Shown: one piece after another, positions 54,972 to 64,000 of the stretch
Layout of the letters: every line of letters begins with the position of its first letter
How positions within the stretch are numbered: position 1 is the first letter of the stretch
DNA from: Gigaspora margarita
Taxonomy: Eukaryota > Glomeromycota > Glomeromycetes > Diversisporales > Gigasporaceae
Direction of reading: 5' to 3'
Length of the DNA stretch: 64,000 bases
Assembly (NCBI GenBank): GCA_009809945.1
Contig: WTPW01000182.1
Span: forward strand, 437,558 to 501,557
Position numbers and translations under genes: made by a program
The notes under the pieces: model-generated
The model's database searches: none
What the model was told of the DNA's origin: nothing
Seen by the model: the letters and a program-made list of their open reading frames with translations, nothing else

Positions 54972-57893
54972 ATATTTTTTTTCACACATTATTTTTTTTT
55001 CTTTATTTTGTATTGTAACAACAATTAAAACAATAATAAAATTAGTACACAATTACTGGCGTTTAACGACCAATAAAATGTTATAGTTCAAATGTATATT
55101 TATATAACCCAAATAAACGCTTATTATCATTAATATCATTAATATTGTGAAATATAATTTCTTAATTTTTTGTGCTAATTAATATTGTGAAATATATAAA
55201 TTCCAATTTTTATGATAACTTTTAATAACCGCTCTTTATCATTAAATATTTGATGTCAGAAATTTAAATCTCCTAAAGTGAATACTTAAAGTGAAAGTGA
55301 AACTTAAAGTGAATACTTAAAGTGAAAATGAAACTTAAAGTGAAAAGTGAAAATTATCAAATACAAAAAAATAAAATAAAATAAAATAAAATAAAAAAAA
55401 AAAACATTAATAGATTTTTTTTATCTTTCGTTTTTGTGTCATTCTTAATATAAAATAGATATCTGCCTACAGTGAAGTATAAGTTAAGTGTTTCTGAAAC
55501 GATTGAAAATTCGGCAATCATTAATTTGGAATCACATTACCCCTAAAAATTACAATGACTTAGGCTAACTTAATTAATGCTATACATTGACTGCTAACGT
55601 TTTTGTCTAATACATGACGTGTAATTCACCTGTGAAATAAAAACCTATTTGGTAATGATCATAATAATTTTTACGGGATAATAAACTTCATCGACAGGAA
55701 ACTCATGTTTAGTATTTCCAAAATTTTTTACGCAAAGTATATCATTGGGATATTTTTTAAAGATAATCATGTTTTAGTTATCTTTTTATCCTATGTCAAC
55801 TAAGCTTTACAAACGTTATTATGGATTGAAAAAAATGTAGAAATGTACTTATTTCTGTTACTGACTAAACAATTTATTTTAATCGTTTTATTACATTGTC
55901 TATTCTTTAATAAATTGAATAGTCGTTTACTATTATATAATGTAAATCATGCAAATTACTTTATGTTACTTATTTGGAAATGAAACTTTTGATCGTCTAC
56001 CGTTATTTTCAGGTCCGGATTCACTATGAAACCCCGAAATTTCTAAATCCCAACAATTTGTTAATTTGCCAATTATAGAAATAGTTAAAGCCTTTTTTTA
56101 TCTATATTATAAAAATGCTATATAGTTGATGAGAAGATATTAGATAGTAGATAGAAGATAGTAGATAGAAAATAATAGATTGTAGATAGAAAATAGTAGA
56201 TATGACTACGTACAATACGTACAGTACGTACAGTACGTACGTACTTATGTAAATAAAAAACAAAAAAAAAAACTATAGATTATAGTAAATTCGAATAATA
56301 TAATATAATCAACAGTTTAATAATTACTAAAAATAATAATAATAATAATAATAATTTAAACTTTTATCGAATAGTAAAAAGTATTCGAATTACGACCATT
56401 CCACGATTTTTTAACAATTTTTTAAATCAAGTCGTATGCATATCGGAAATACTTAATTAGGTAAAGTCTTTTCTATTACGCTTGGCTTTTTTTTTTTGAA
56501 ATAATTCTTTTCTAACATTCTGCCTTTAATTCGATTACTTTAATATTTGCGATCTTCACATTATTAGTAGTTGATCCATGCTTACTAAAGGTGACATCAT
56601 CATATACAGTAATTAATTGCAAGGTAAATTATAATTTAGTTGATTAACGTTAGAGGTAAATTTTACTGTTAGTGTTAATCTTGATCTTCTAATAAGAGTT
56701 TCATCAACTATTGTACTTACTTGATTGTTTGAAATAATTTGAGACCGAAATTATTTTTACATTCGGCAAATAATTTATGATTGTATAACAGTAACTTTCC
56801 TTCAATTTTATATTTTTGGTACGATTTACAGTATCAGGTTTAACGTTGTTCAAAGTAAAGCAAATAAAGTAAAGCACATGAATGCTGTCAAGGGAAAATG
56901 AAACTTTGATCTTGCATTCATTCTTTATTAAGTTCTTGAAAAATCTGATCGGTGATACATACATATGATATGTGATTGCATATCATATCAAATATATGTT
57001 GTATATATTACTGTCAGATTTTTAAAAAGACTAAATTTGGTAAATAATAAATGATAAAATTGAATAAATGAAATATCATTTTCCTTTTGTAACACTCATA
57101 TGTAAATAATTTACGAAATTGATTATCATATAAAATAAATTGTCGGAATTAATATCATTAATGTAATGACACAATCCTTCTTAAACGGCCATTAGTCAAG
57201 TAAAAGCAAAATTTTTAAAAATTTTTAATTATAATCTTCATCTCTTTATCTGATTTCTTTCTACTACGTGGCTAAAAAAAATATAATATAGTTTTGAATT
57301 ATGCACAAAAATTTATACAAGATCGTCTAATCATCATTTAGAATAATTACATACTGCCTTTTAGTTAGAAGCATAGGAAAAATTTACTTAATAAAAAAAA
57401 AAAATAATAGCATTAAAAATTATAACCAATCAAATTTCAAGCATTTAAAAGAATTTTCTACCGGACGAACATCTGTGCAACCTTTTTTTGTAGTAAGCCC
57501 TTCGGATAATCTCGGACAATGAAAATCATGATGATGTAATAATCCCGGTAATCTATAATGGTAATCAAAATGAATTATTTTAAAAAGATTCGGACAAATT
57601 TAGGCAAATCGATTTGCATAATAAAAAATTGATTATTTTGATTAACCCGGCCAAGTCCGAACAAATAAATTTGATTGTCCAAAAATCATATGTTCTCATA
57701 AAACTGATTTTTTCATAATAATTCCTGGAATTCTACGGACATAGTTTAGGGTCAGAGTAAATTCACGTGATATTATTAAGATCCGTTTACCCTATCCGAA
57801 CCAACCAATCACATGATTTTGTTCTATCCCTAAGCTTTGTCCGTAGAATCATTCCAGTATGCTGTTACGGGATGAAATTAACTGAGATCGTTA
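54972..57893. other. Gene-free stretch with simple repeats
   Basis: CTTAAAGTGAA(T)A tandem units lie at 55275-55355, an (AAATA)n run at about 55365-55392, AGATAGTAGATAGAA units at 56130-56205, TACGTACAG(TACG) units at 56207-56246, and (AAT)n at 56328-56353. The 86-codon minus-strand ORF at 56704-56964 has no recognisable feature and I do not call it a gene. Confidence 0.5.
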
Positions 57894-58044
57894 GGGAAGT
57901 GCCGTTTATTACGTAATTGCAGGGGTTAGCAGTCTATCACGTCTATATTATATATATATATATTATGATGGCTGCTAATTCGATCACAGGGAGGGGGTAT
58001 GACCTTCTAATAAAAAATAAATTACGTAATAAACGGCGCTTCCC
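57894..58044. mobile_element. 151-bp PIF/Harbinger-type MITE
   Basis: Ends GGGAAGTGCCGTTTATTACG and, inverted, GGGAAGCGCCGTTTATTACG are flanked by TTA (57891-57893 and 58045-58047). An (AT)n tract lies in the centre. Confidence 0.9.
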
Positions 58045-58129
58045 TTAGTACGTGACTTACAACTTTTCGCCAGAGGCGTGACTAAGATGATTCAGTTATA
58101 TAATTATCATCTCATCCAAGTTACATTTA

Positions 58130-58556
58130 CAGACAGCAGACGGTATTCGCCGACACCCATTTCCTCTACAACTTACTTCCCTGACAGTTGACAGTTCACT
58201 TCCTTGACTTCAATATCCTGACAGCTCATTCCCGACAGCCCACTTCACCAACAGTTATTTCCCAACAGCTATTTTATCGACAACTATTTCGTTGACAAAT
58301 TTGACCTGATTCAAAGTTTGCTTTATAATTAGCATTTGCTAGAGGTAGATCATCGACGAAATGATTGTCAACGAAATGATTGTCAATGAAATGATTGTCA
58401 GCAAATGATTGCCAGCGAAATCTACCAAAACCAGTATGTTGTTGGGGAAGTGGAAGTGGGCTGTCGGGAAAGTGAAGGTGGGGAACTGAGCTGTCGGGAA
58501 AGTGAAGGTGGGGAACTGAGCTGTCGGTGATATCGTTGTCAGTGAAATCTATCAAA
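58130..58556. repeat. Inverted clusters of short tandem repeats
   Basis: Left half: units around CTGACAGCTCATTCCCGACA. Right half: (GAAATGATTGTCAAC)n at 58357-58405, then two exact copies of about 30 bp starting GCTGTCGGGAAAGTGAAGG (58459-58525). The left units are inverted relatives of the right ones (GACAGCCCACTTC against GAAGTGGGCTGTC). The minus-strand ORF here lacks an ATG and is repeat-encoded. Confidence 0.7.
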
Positions 58557-58813
58557 TCTTTTACGGACTAATAGAGGGGCTTACTACACGTATCTGCGGT
58601 TATATGCTAGTACTGTTGATGCATCTTTGTTCTTTGACCAACAAGTCTCATACGCCATCCAAGCCTTTCAGGGTATACATGCTGTAGAAGATATTGTGAC
58701 ATAATTTCTACCGGAATTTTGGTGTGCAAAATTGATTAAACTAAAATTCATGCTGCAATTAATGAATTGTCAACGCCTAAAGTCAAAATTAATTTCATAA
58801 ATGCCGAAAATAA

Positions 58814-59084
58814 TAAAGGGTCGGAGCAGAATCACGTGATTTCTGACCAATCAAATTATCGAATTTTGATGATCTTCGGCGAAACAAACATGAAAGAGAA
58901 GCGAAAACCTTGACAAATACAAAAAACGGCAGTCAAAACCTAACTTTGGTGTGTTAATTAAAAATGTCGGGAAGGCAATTTTACTTATATATTACAACCT
59001 AAAACCTACCTAACCCAAATCTAAGATGACCCTAACCCTAAAGTTAATTCGATAAAATATTTTATAAGAATCTGCTCCGCTTTA
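58814..59084. mobile_element. MITE, TCGGAGCAGAATC termini
   Basis: TAAAGGGTCGGAGCAGAATC and, inverted, TAAAGCGGAGCAGATTC bound about 270 bp. The interior AAAACGGCAGTCAAAACCTA and AAAATGTCGGGAAGGCAATT matches the flank of the 4.4-kb transposon (38675-38755). It also has GACCCTAACCCTAAAG. Confidence 0.65.
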
Positions 59085-59262
59085 GCGTCCCCTAATAAAG
59101 TATAATTGATATATCAATATATAGTGATGTTAAGTGATATAACAAAAATAAAAAAGTATATTTTATTTAAATAATTAGATTTATAAATTTTTTATTATCT
59201 TTCATTTTATTATAAATTTGCAAATTATGTCATCTAAAAAATATAGCTGACGACCACCAAAA

Positions 59263-59475
59263 AAGGTATGTAAAGAAATCGTGGACACTATGATGCAAAA
59301 TGCAAACGTGATAAACCTTGGACACGTGATAAGCCGAAAGATTTAGAAGGTCATCTAGCTATTGAATGTACAACAATTGGTAGTGATGTTAAACAAAAAA
59401 TTTCTTAGAATTGTATCCGCGAGAAGTCAATCTCTAGATGGCATTAATTCTAAATTGTTGAAACCAAATTTAAAA
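59263..59475 (+). pseudogene. BED-finger fragment of a hAT-type transposase
   Basis: RGHYDAKCKRDKPWTRDKP, KDLEGHLAIECTTIGSDVKQ, then after a frameshift KFLRIVSARSQSLDG, matches the BED finger and linker of hAT transposases. The second metal-binding Cys is replaced (CKRD instead of CxxC), and a stop is present. No core domain follows. Confidence 0.7.
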
Positions 59476-59560
59476 GAAGACTATGAAAATATTTGAATTC
59501 GATGTTGACGCTTAGGTGAATAACAGAGATTTGAGCATTGTTAAGTAAATGTATATCATA

Positions 59561-60189
59561 AAATAATAAATAAAACTTGCTTTTTCATTGTAAATTCATA
59601 AAGTATTATATATATACATATAATAGCGATATTTAATAATTGTTACATATAAATTACATAATTACACTAATATAGGTACTAAGGTAAACATACCTATTTA
59701 TGAGGCTTTTTCTTTGCTACATATAAAACTTTTTCAGTTTTTTTCTATTTATTTATCAAATTATATATATATAAGATTTATTTATATTATATATATATAT
59801 ATATATATGTTGTACCCAGATAAGAATTGTCCTGATTCGGAATCGGGACAGTTCCAGATAAGAATATTGTAATTTTTAATAAATTATACTACTAAAATTA
59901 AAATTTTATATTATAACCCTAATCCTAACCCTATTACTAACCCTAATGCTAATCCTCAAGCCCTAATTCTGCAAAAATATTTTACAGAATTCTCATCTGG
60001 GGCAGGATCAACATATATATTTATTTTAATACCGTAATAAAATTAAAATGTGTATCATAAAAAAAGCAAATGTCCTATTTCCGTGGAAATATATTAGACA
60101 TGATTTTTTTATTAAGTAAATTAGACAAGGCTTATTAAGTAAATGTGCTCGCAATACTAAAATTTTTACATTCACTTAATTGTAAGGTA
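59561..60189. other. Gene-free stretch with a possible MITE
   Basis: TGTTGTACCCAGATAAGAATT at 59809 is imperfectly inverted at 59991-60013, bounding about 205 bp between (AT)n tracts, which hides any target duplication. The interior has repeated CCCTAATCCTAACCC-type words and the recurrent module on the minus strand. Confidence 0.55.
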
Positions 60190-60199
60190 TACATAAATA

Positions 60200-61010
60200 A
60201 TACATCCTGGGATTCTGTTATTCAATTTGGATGATTTTGACATCACTAAATTCGTCTCAATTAAAATGATACCGAAATCATCCAGATTGGATCACGGGAT
60301 CACCAGATATACTTCCATGGAAATACGAAATATATGTGATTCCTGAAACACCATATATCTCTAGATTTTGTGATTCAATTTGATGATTTTGGCCAATTAT
60401 ATTTGCCTCAATGAGAAGATTCACATGATACAAAATCATCCAAATCAGATCACAGGATCACGAAGATATATATTCAAGGGAAGTAGAGTGAATTTCTAAA
60501 AAGAAATAAAAATAACTTATATTTCAGAATCCTGTAAATTATTTTGGTGCTACAGTGCACGACATTTAAAGATTACACAAATTTTAAAGGTTAATAACTT
60601 TTGATTTAAAAAAAGATATTAAAAAGAAAGCCGCTGTTTTGTAGCTAAATCAATTTATTATAACTTAGCGGCAAAATATATAGGCTTAAAAATATAGTGA
60701 CAACATATAAAAAAAAAGTCAAAAATGTGCATGTCAGAACAAGCTACCAATCAAATTGGCTTAAATTTATATAATAAAATTTTTAAAAATTCTTAACCAA
60801 TCAAAATTCAAGAAATTCGACCAATCAAAATTAAACAGCATTAAAAACATCACCAATTAACTTTTTAAAATAAATTAAAATTTGAAATTTTTAAATTTTA
60901 AATGGGACAAATGTAGTCTTTAAGTGTCGCGCACTGTATTAGATTCGTCTCAGTAAGTCGATTCAAATAGGATCATAGGATCACAATATATCACGATCCA
61001 CGGAAAAAGG
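60200..61010. repeat. Tandem array of about 140-bp palindromic units
   Basis: TTCAATTTGGATGATTTTG and the inverted AAATCATCC(A)GATTGGATCAC bound three units at about 60205-60310, 60350-60470 and 60525-61000. GGATCAC(C)AGATATA and CCATGGAAAT words link them. The third unit is split by a 384-bp MITE. Confidence 0.75.
60553..60936. mobile_element. 384-bp MITE, CAGTGC termini, TA target
   Basis: Ends CAGTGCACGACATTTAAAGA and, inverted, CAGTGCGCGACACTTAAAGA are flanked by TA (60551-60552 and 60937-60938), fitting Tc1/mariner-type mobilisation. Confidence 0.9.
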
Positions 61011-61117
61011 ATTAATCTTCGGAAATTGGTACATCCATCTTACATTATATAACAAAATTGCGGCAATTAATTTAGGCTATAATATATATGAGATCTTTGC
61101 TAGGAAAATCACCCTTC

Positions 61118-61320
61118 GACATTTTCCGATCAGACTAATTCGGACAAACTTAAACAAACATACCGATTTTTATTTACATGCAAATCATCCTTTGACTTTA
61201 TTGATTCAATGGCTCATCAAATAATCTTCCGAATCAATAAAGTCAAAAGATGATTTGCATGCAAATAAAAATCGGTATGTTTGTTTAAGGTTGTCCGAAT
61301 TAGTCTGATCGGAAAATGTC
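61118..61320. mobile_element. 203-bp near-perfect palindrome, GACATTTTCCGATCAGACTA termini
   Basis: About 90-bp arms (GACATTTTCCGATCAGACTA ... CATGCAAATCATC ... GACTTTATTGATTC) are inverted with only a few mismatches around a short loop. Target duplication unclear. Confidence 0.85.
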
Positions 61321-61999
61321 CCATATATATATTGGATTTCGGCATAAATTATAAGCACCGGATTTTACTTTCGCCGCGTAGCTGCAACTAATTTCCACGT
61401 CATATATATTTCAGAGTTTGTTTTTTGAGACGCGAAGGTTGTTACAGAGCAATAAAAACTCTTAGGAGGACATTCGTCTGATTGGCTGATGTAAATCAAT
61501 TGTCCGGATAACTTATTTATGCACTTTAAAGTATTTTTCAGGAATGTAACGTTTCACCAATAAAAGATCACCATAAAAATCATTTTCACTTCGATAGAAC
61601 GTTTATATTCACTATGCAAACATAATCAGTAATAATCAGTATCCCGCGAACTTCGTTTAGAAGACAAAAATGCCATCCGGTTTTATTGGACCACACCAAA
61701 TTTACTGTAGAGTGAAGGTAACTGGAAACGCTTTCGTCTATAATTATTTTATTACGTTAGATTTAAATAAACTTTTATTTCTAACTATTTATAGTAATGT
61801 GAATAGCATAAGTGGGCTTTCGCGCTAATTGGTTAATTGTTTGTAGATCAATTTGTTAACAAAATTAGGTTTTGTGTGTATAATTAAAGTTCATTGAATT
61901 TCGACTATATCGATATCGATTACGTACCATCGATACCTATATCAATATTTTATTAGCATAAGAAAACAAGATACAAGAAAAGCCATACAAAACCGATTC
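61321..61999. other. Gene-free stretch
   Basis: No supported gene. A short open segment from ATG 61670 (MPSGFIGPHQIYCRVKV) meets a possible donor but no second exon could be found. Confidence 0.35.
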
Positions 62000-62960
62000 T
62001 GCTGAGAAAAAACGAAAAGCTCACCACTGCGAATTGGAGAATTATGATGATGTCACCTGCAATTATGATCCTCAACCATCACAGATAAATTAGTTATACC
62101 GGCCTCAAGCCAACATTTAGATTTAGTTGACAAGGTATGATGCAGAAAACATTACAATAAGTATATTGTAAATGCAAAAAAAAAAAAGACTAAACTAACT
62201 AATTTTTGTTCTCATCCTAAGCATGTAATTGATTTAGCTATACCTTGAAATCAAAAGAAAATAAAATTTGCAAAAACTCAAGAACAGTTAATTAGACATT
62301 TTGGCCTGCCAAATGAAGCAATAATGTGTCAAAATTTCTTATATAGAACAGATATTGATCCTGAATACATAAATTCACCCAATTATCCATCAGGAATTTT
62401 AAAAGAAACAAAAATATAAGGTGATTTCAGGGTAGATTATGTGTTTTATGTGGTAATATTATTTACTCTGAATCTGAATTTCAGGAATTGGAATCTGCAT
62501 ACCATGAAGTATATGCAGAACTTGACAAAGCAAATTAGATAGATGGGTTGCTTTTATCATTAACGTATTCTTGATTGTTCTTTTACATCTTTTTATTTGT
62601 TTTTTTTTAGAGCAAGTTCCTCTAAGTAAAAAGATTAAACTAATGATGGAATATTATAACAAAGGCAGCATGTATATAACAAAAGGCCTATTCTTGATCC
62701 TAAAGAATTTTAAAAAATGCTCAAGAATACTGAACTATTATTATGAGGTTGTTTGATCAATTGGTGGGCAGAATGAATTCACAAGCTAAGAGCTATATAA
62801 TTAATGAAAAAAAAAATTGTTTCATTTTGCTATTTTATTGCAGGTCTTAATAATAAATTTATTAAGGCAAAGGTTGAGCTTTTGTTAGATGCATCTAGTA
62901 CATCTTTGTTGGCAATTGAAACCTTGCTAGTGCAGAACTAACAGTTAGATATAAAATGAT
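62000..62960 (+). pseudogene. Relic of an unidentified gene
   Basis: Fragments in two frames are HPKHVIDLAIP, KKIKFAKTQEQLIRHFGLPN, EAIMCQNFLYRTDIDPEYIN, CVLCGNIIYSESEFQELESA, YHEVYAELDKA, and further on FIKAKVELLLDASSTSLLA. They are separated by stops and frameshifts (about 62248, 62417, 62536). CxLCG suggests half of a zinc ribbon. I do not recognise the family. A 61-codon ORF at 62571 is within this relic. Confidence 0.5.
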
Positions 62961-63880
62961 TAAAAAATAGAAGGTCTGGCATGTACAAGAACATATAGAA
63001 ATAGTGTAAATATTTTTAAATATAATGAGAATATAATTACACAGTATAAAGTTTTTTTTTTATTCAAATCACTTTTTTTTAAATTACTTTTTTTTAAAAC
63101 TTTTTTTTAAAACTTTTTTTTAAAGAGTTTCTTTTTAATTAACTCATATTTCTTTTTGATAGGTCAAAAGGCTAATTATTTTAAATATTATAATATTCAT
63201 GAATCTTGCTATAGTGATATAGCTAGTATATATAATATTTCTCATTTACTATAATACTATTAAAAGCATTGTTTTAAAAGCTATCAATTTTATTTAATAA
63301 TCTCAATAAAAAAAGTGTTCATAATAAAAAGGATATTTATTTAAACATTTTTATTGAGAATACTAAGGGTGCTGAAGATATTACATAATATCATTGGGGT
63401 GGTGGTAAGGCCAAAATCTTATGTTATACTATATAATATATATAATTCTATATATAATACTAATAGATTAAAATTTTGAGTATTAATTAAATTTATATAA
63501 AATACAAATATATAAGTGCTGAACAAGTTTACTTAGGGGTTAAAGTTATAATTCATTAGTAAAATTTTGCATAATGCTGAATTTTCTATATTTTTATTAA
63601 TAAAAAATATAGAAAATTCTGTATTATGCAAAATTTTACTAATGAATTATAACTTGAGCATGTCTGGGTGCCCCTGGGGGGCACTTGTGATCTAATTTAC
63701 TTGAATAAAAGCCTTTTTCCAGAGCAGAAACTTTGATATAAAAAAAAATAAAATAAGCATATGTTTCTTTTTTTAAAAAATAAAATTAAACAAAATATAA
63801 AAACTCTTTCATAATTAAAACAAGCATTAAGGATATACTATTTATTACATGATATTTTTTACTTAATAGCTACTCTTATT
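62961..63880. other. Gene-free stretch with a palindromic MITE
   Basis: TTATAATTCATTAGTAAAAT at 63547 is inverted at 63637-63654 around ATAGAAAATTC arms. GTGCTGAACAAGTTTACTTA at 63516 relates it to 101-269. TTTTTTTTAAA runs lie at 63050-63125. Confidence 0.55.
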
Positions 63881-64000
63881 AGGACCCTGAAATATATATA
63901 GATAGGTCAGGTATTAGTTTGCTTAGTTTTTGGGTTTTTTGCAGATTTTTTTTATTTTTAGTAATTTTTTTGCTTATTTTTAAGGTTTTTTTTTGCAGAT
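63881..64000. mobile_element. AGGACCC-type MITE, truncated by the window end
   Basis: AGGACCCTGAAATATATATA and the following 100 bp are nearly identical to 3305-3420, the MITE inserted in the MULE relic. The right end lies beyond the window. Confidence 0.88.

Noticed and set aside
56704..56964. 86-codon minus-strand ORF
   Set aside because: No domain, biased AT-rich composition, no neighbouring exon.
58274..58555. 93-codon minus-strand ORF with HLHFPDSSVP repeats
   Set aside because: No ATG at the start; the frame is a by-product of 30-bp and 15-bp DNA repeats.
61670..61721. Possible first exon MPSGFIGPHQIYCRVK followed by GT
   Set aside because: No acceptor and in-frame continuation with protein-like character could be found downstream.
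1..64000. LTR retrotransposons or LINEs
   Set aside because: No reverse transcriptase motif, long direct terminal repeats or poly(A)-tailed element with coding capacity was seen.

Overview
The window looks like a piece of a very AT-rich, repeat-laden fungal nuclear genome, most likely an arbuscular mycorrhizal fungus (Glomeromycotina, Rhizophagus-like). The reasons are: a canonical fungal Zn2Cys6 cluster (54345-54626); a long tandem TPR protein of the type expanded in these fungi; a MULE transposase relic that closely matches the Rhizophagus type as I remember it; short GT-AG introns of about 60-100 bp; and very low coding density. Species assignment is inference.

Only a few host-type genes are supported: the TPR protein (about 27.7-29.6 kb, +), an 11-exon zinc-dependent alcohol/formaldehyde-dehydrogenase-like gene (30.5-33.1 kb, -) whose exons I joined by reading frame, a doubtful small ORF (35.6-36.0 kb, -) and a 93-aa Zn2Cys6 protein (54.3-54.6 kb, +). 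No rRNA, convincing tRNA, LTR retrotransposon, LINE or CRISPR array was seen.

Almost everything else is DNA transposons and their short non-autonomous derivatives (MITEs), often nested. Target-site duplications (TSDs) can be read directly for many of them. At 2.1-8.0 kb a MULE relic is split by a 181-bp MITE and a 4.15-kb hAT element with a decayed transposase. At 10.4-13.35 kb up to four elements sit inside one another. At 16.2-21.4 kb a hAT-type element contains a palindromic element, which contains a 4.29-kb piggyBac element with TTAA flanks, which contains a 1-kb hAT-type MITE immediately upstream of the transposase ATG. At 24.7-27.2 kb lies a palindromic element filled with a roughly 200-bp palindromic satellite.

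The most interesting object is the 4.44-kb element at 38816-43254. It has TA target duplications, TIRs beginning (T/C)AGTGC, and two intact convergent genes: a C2H2-finger protein and a 731-aa two-exon protein that I cannot assign to a named transposase superfamily but which carries a plausible D-D-E arrangement. A short derivative of it lies at 22014-22581. Together these form a self-contained candidate for an undescribed, possibly recently active transposon family.

From 43.5 to 64 kb the sequence is MITEs (TSDs of 8 bp, TA, TTA and TTAA), minisatellites, palindromes and gene relics. A TTAGGGTTAG-like plus polyT module recurs in one orientation inside several MITEs whose termini are otherwise unrelated.
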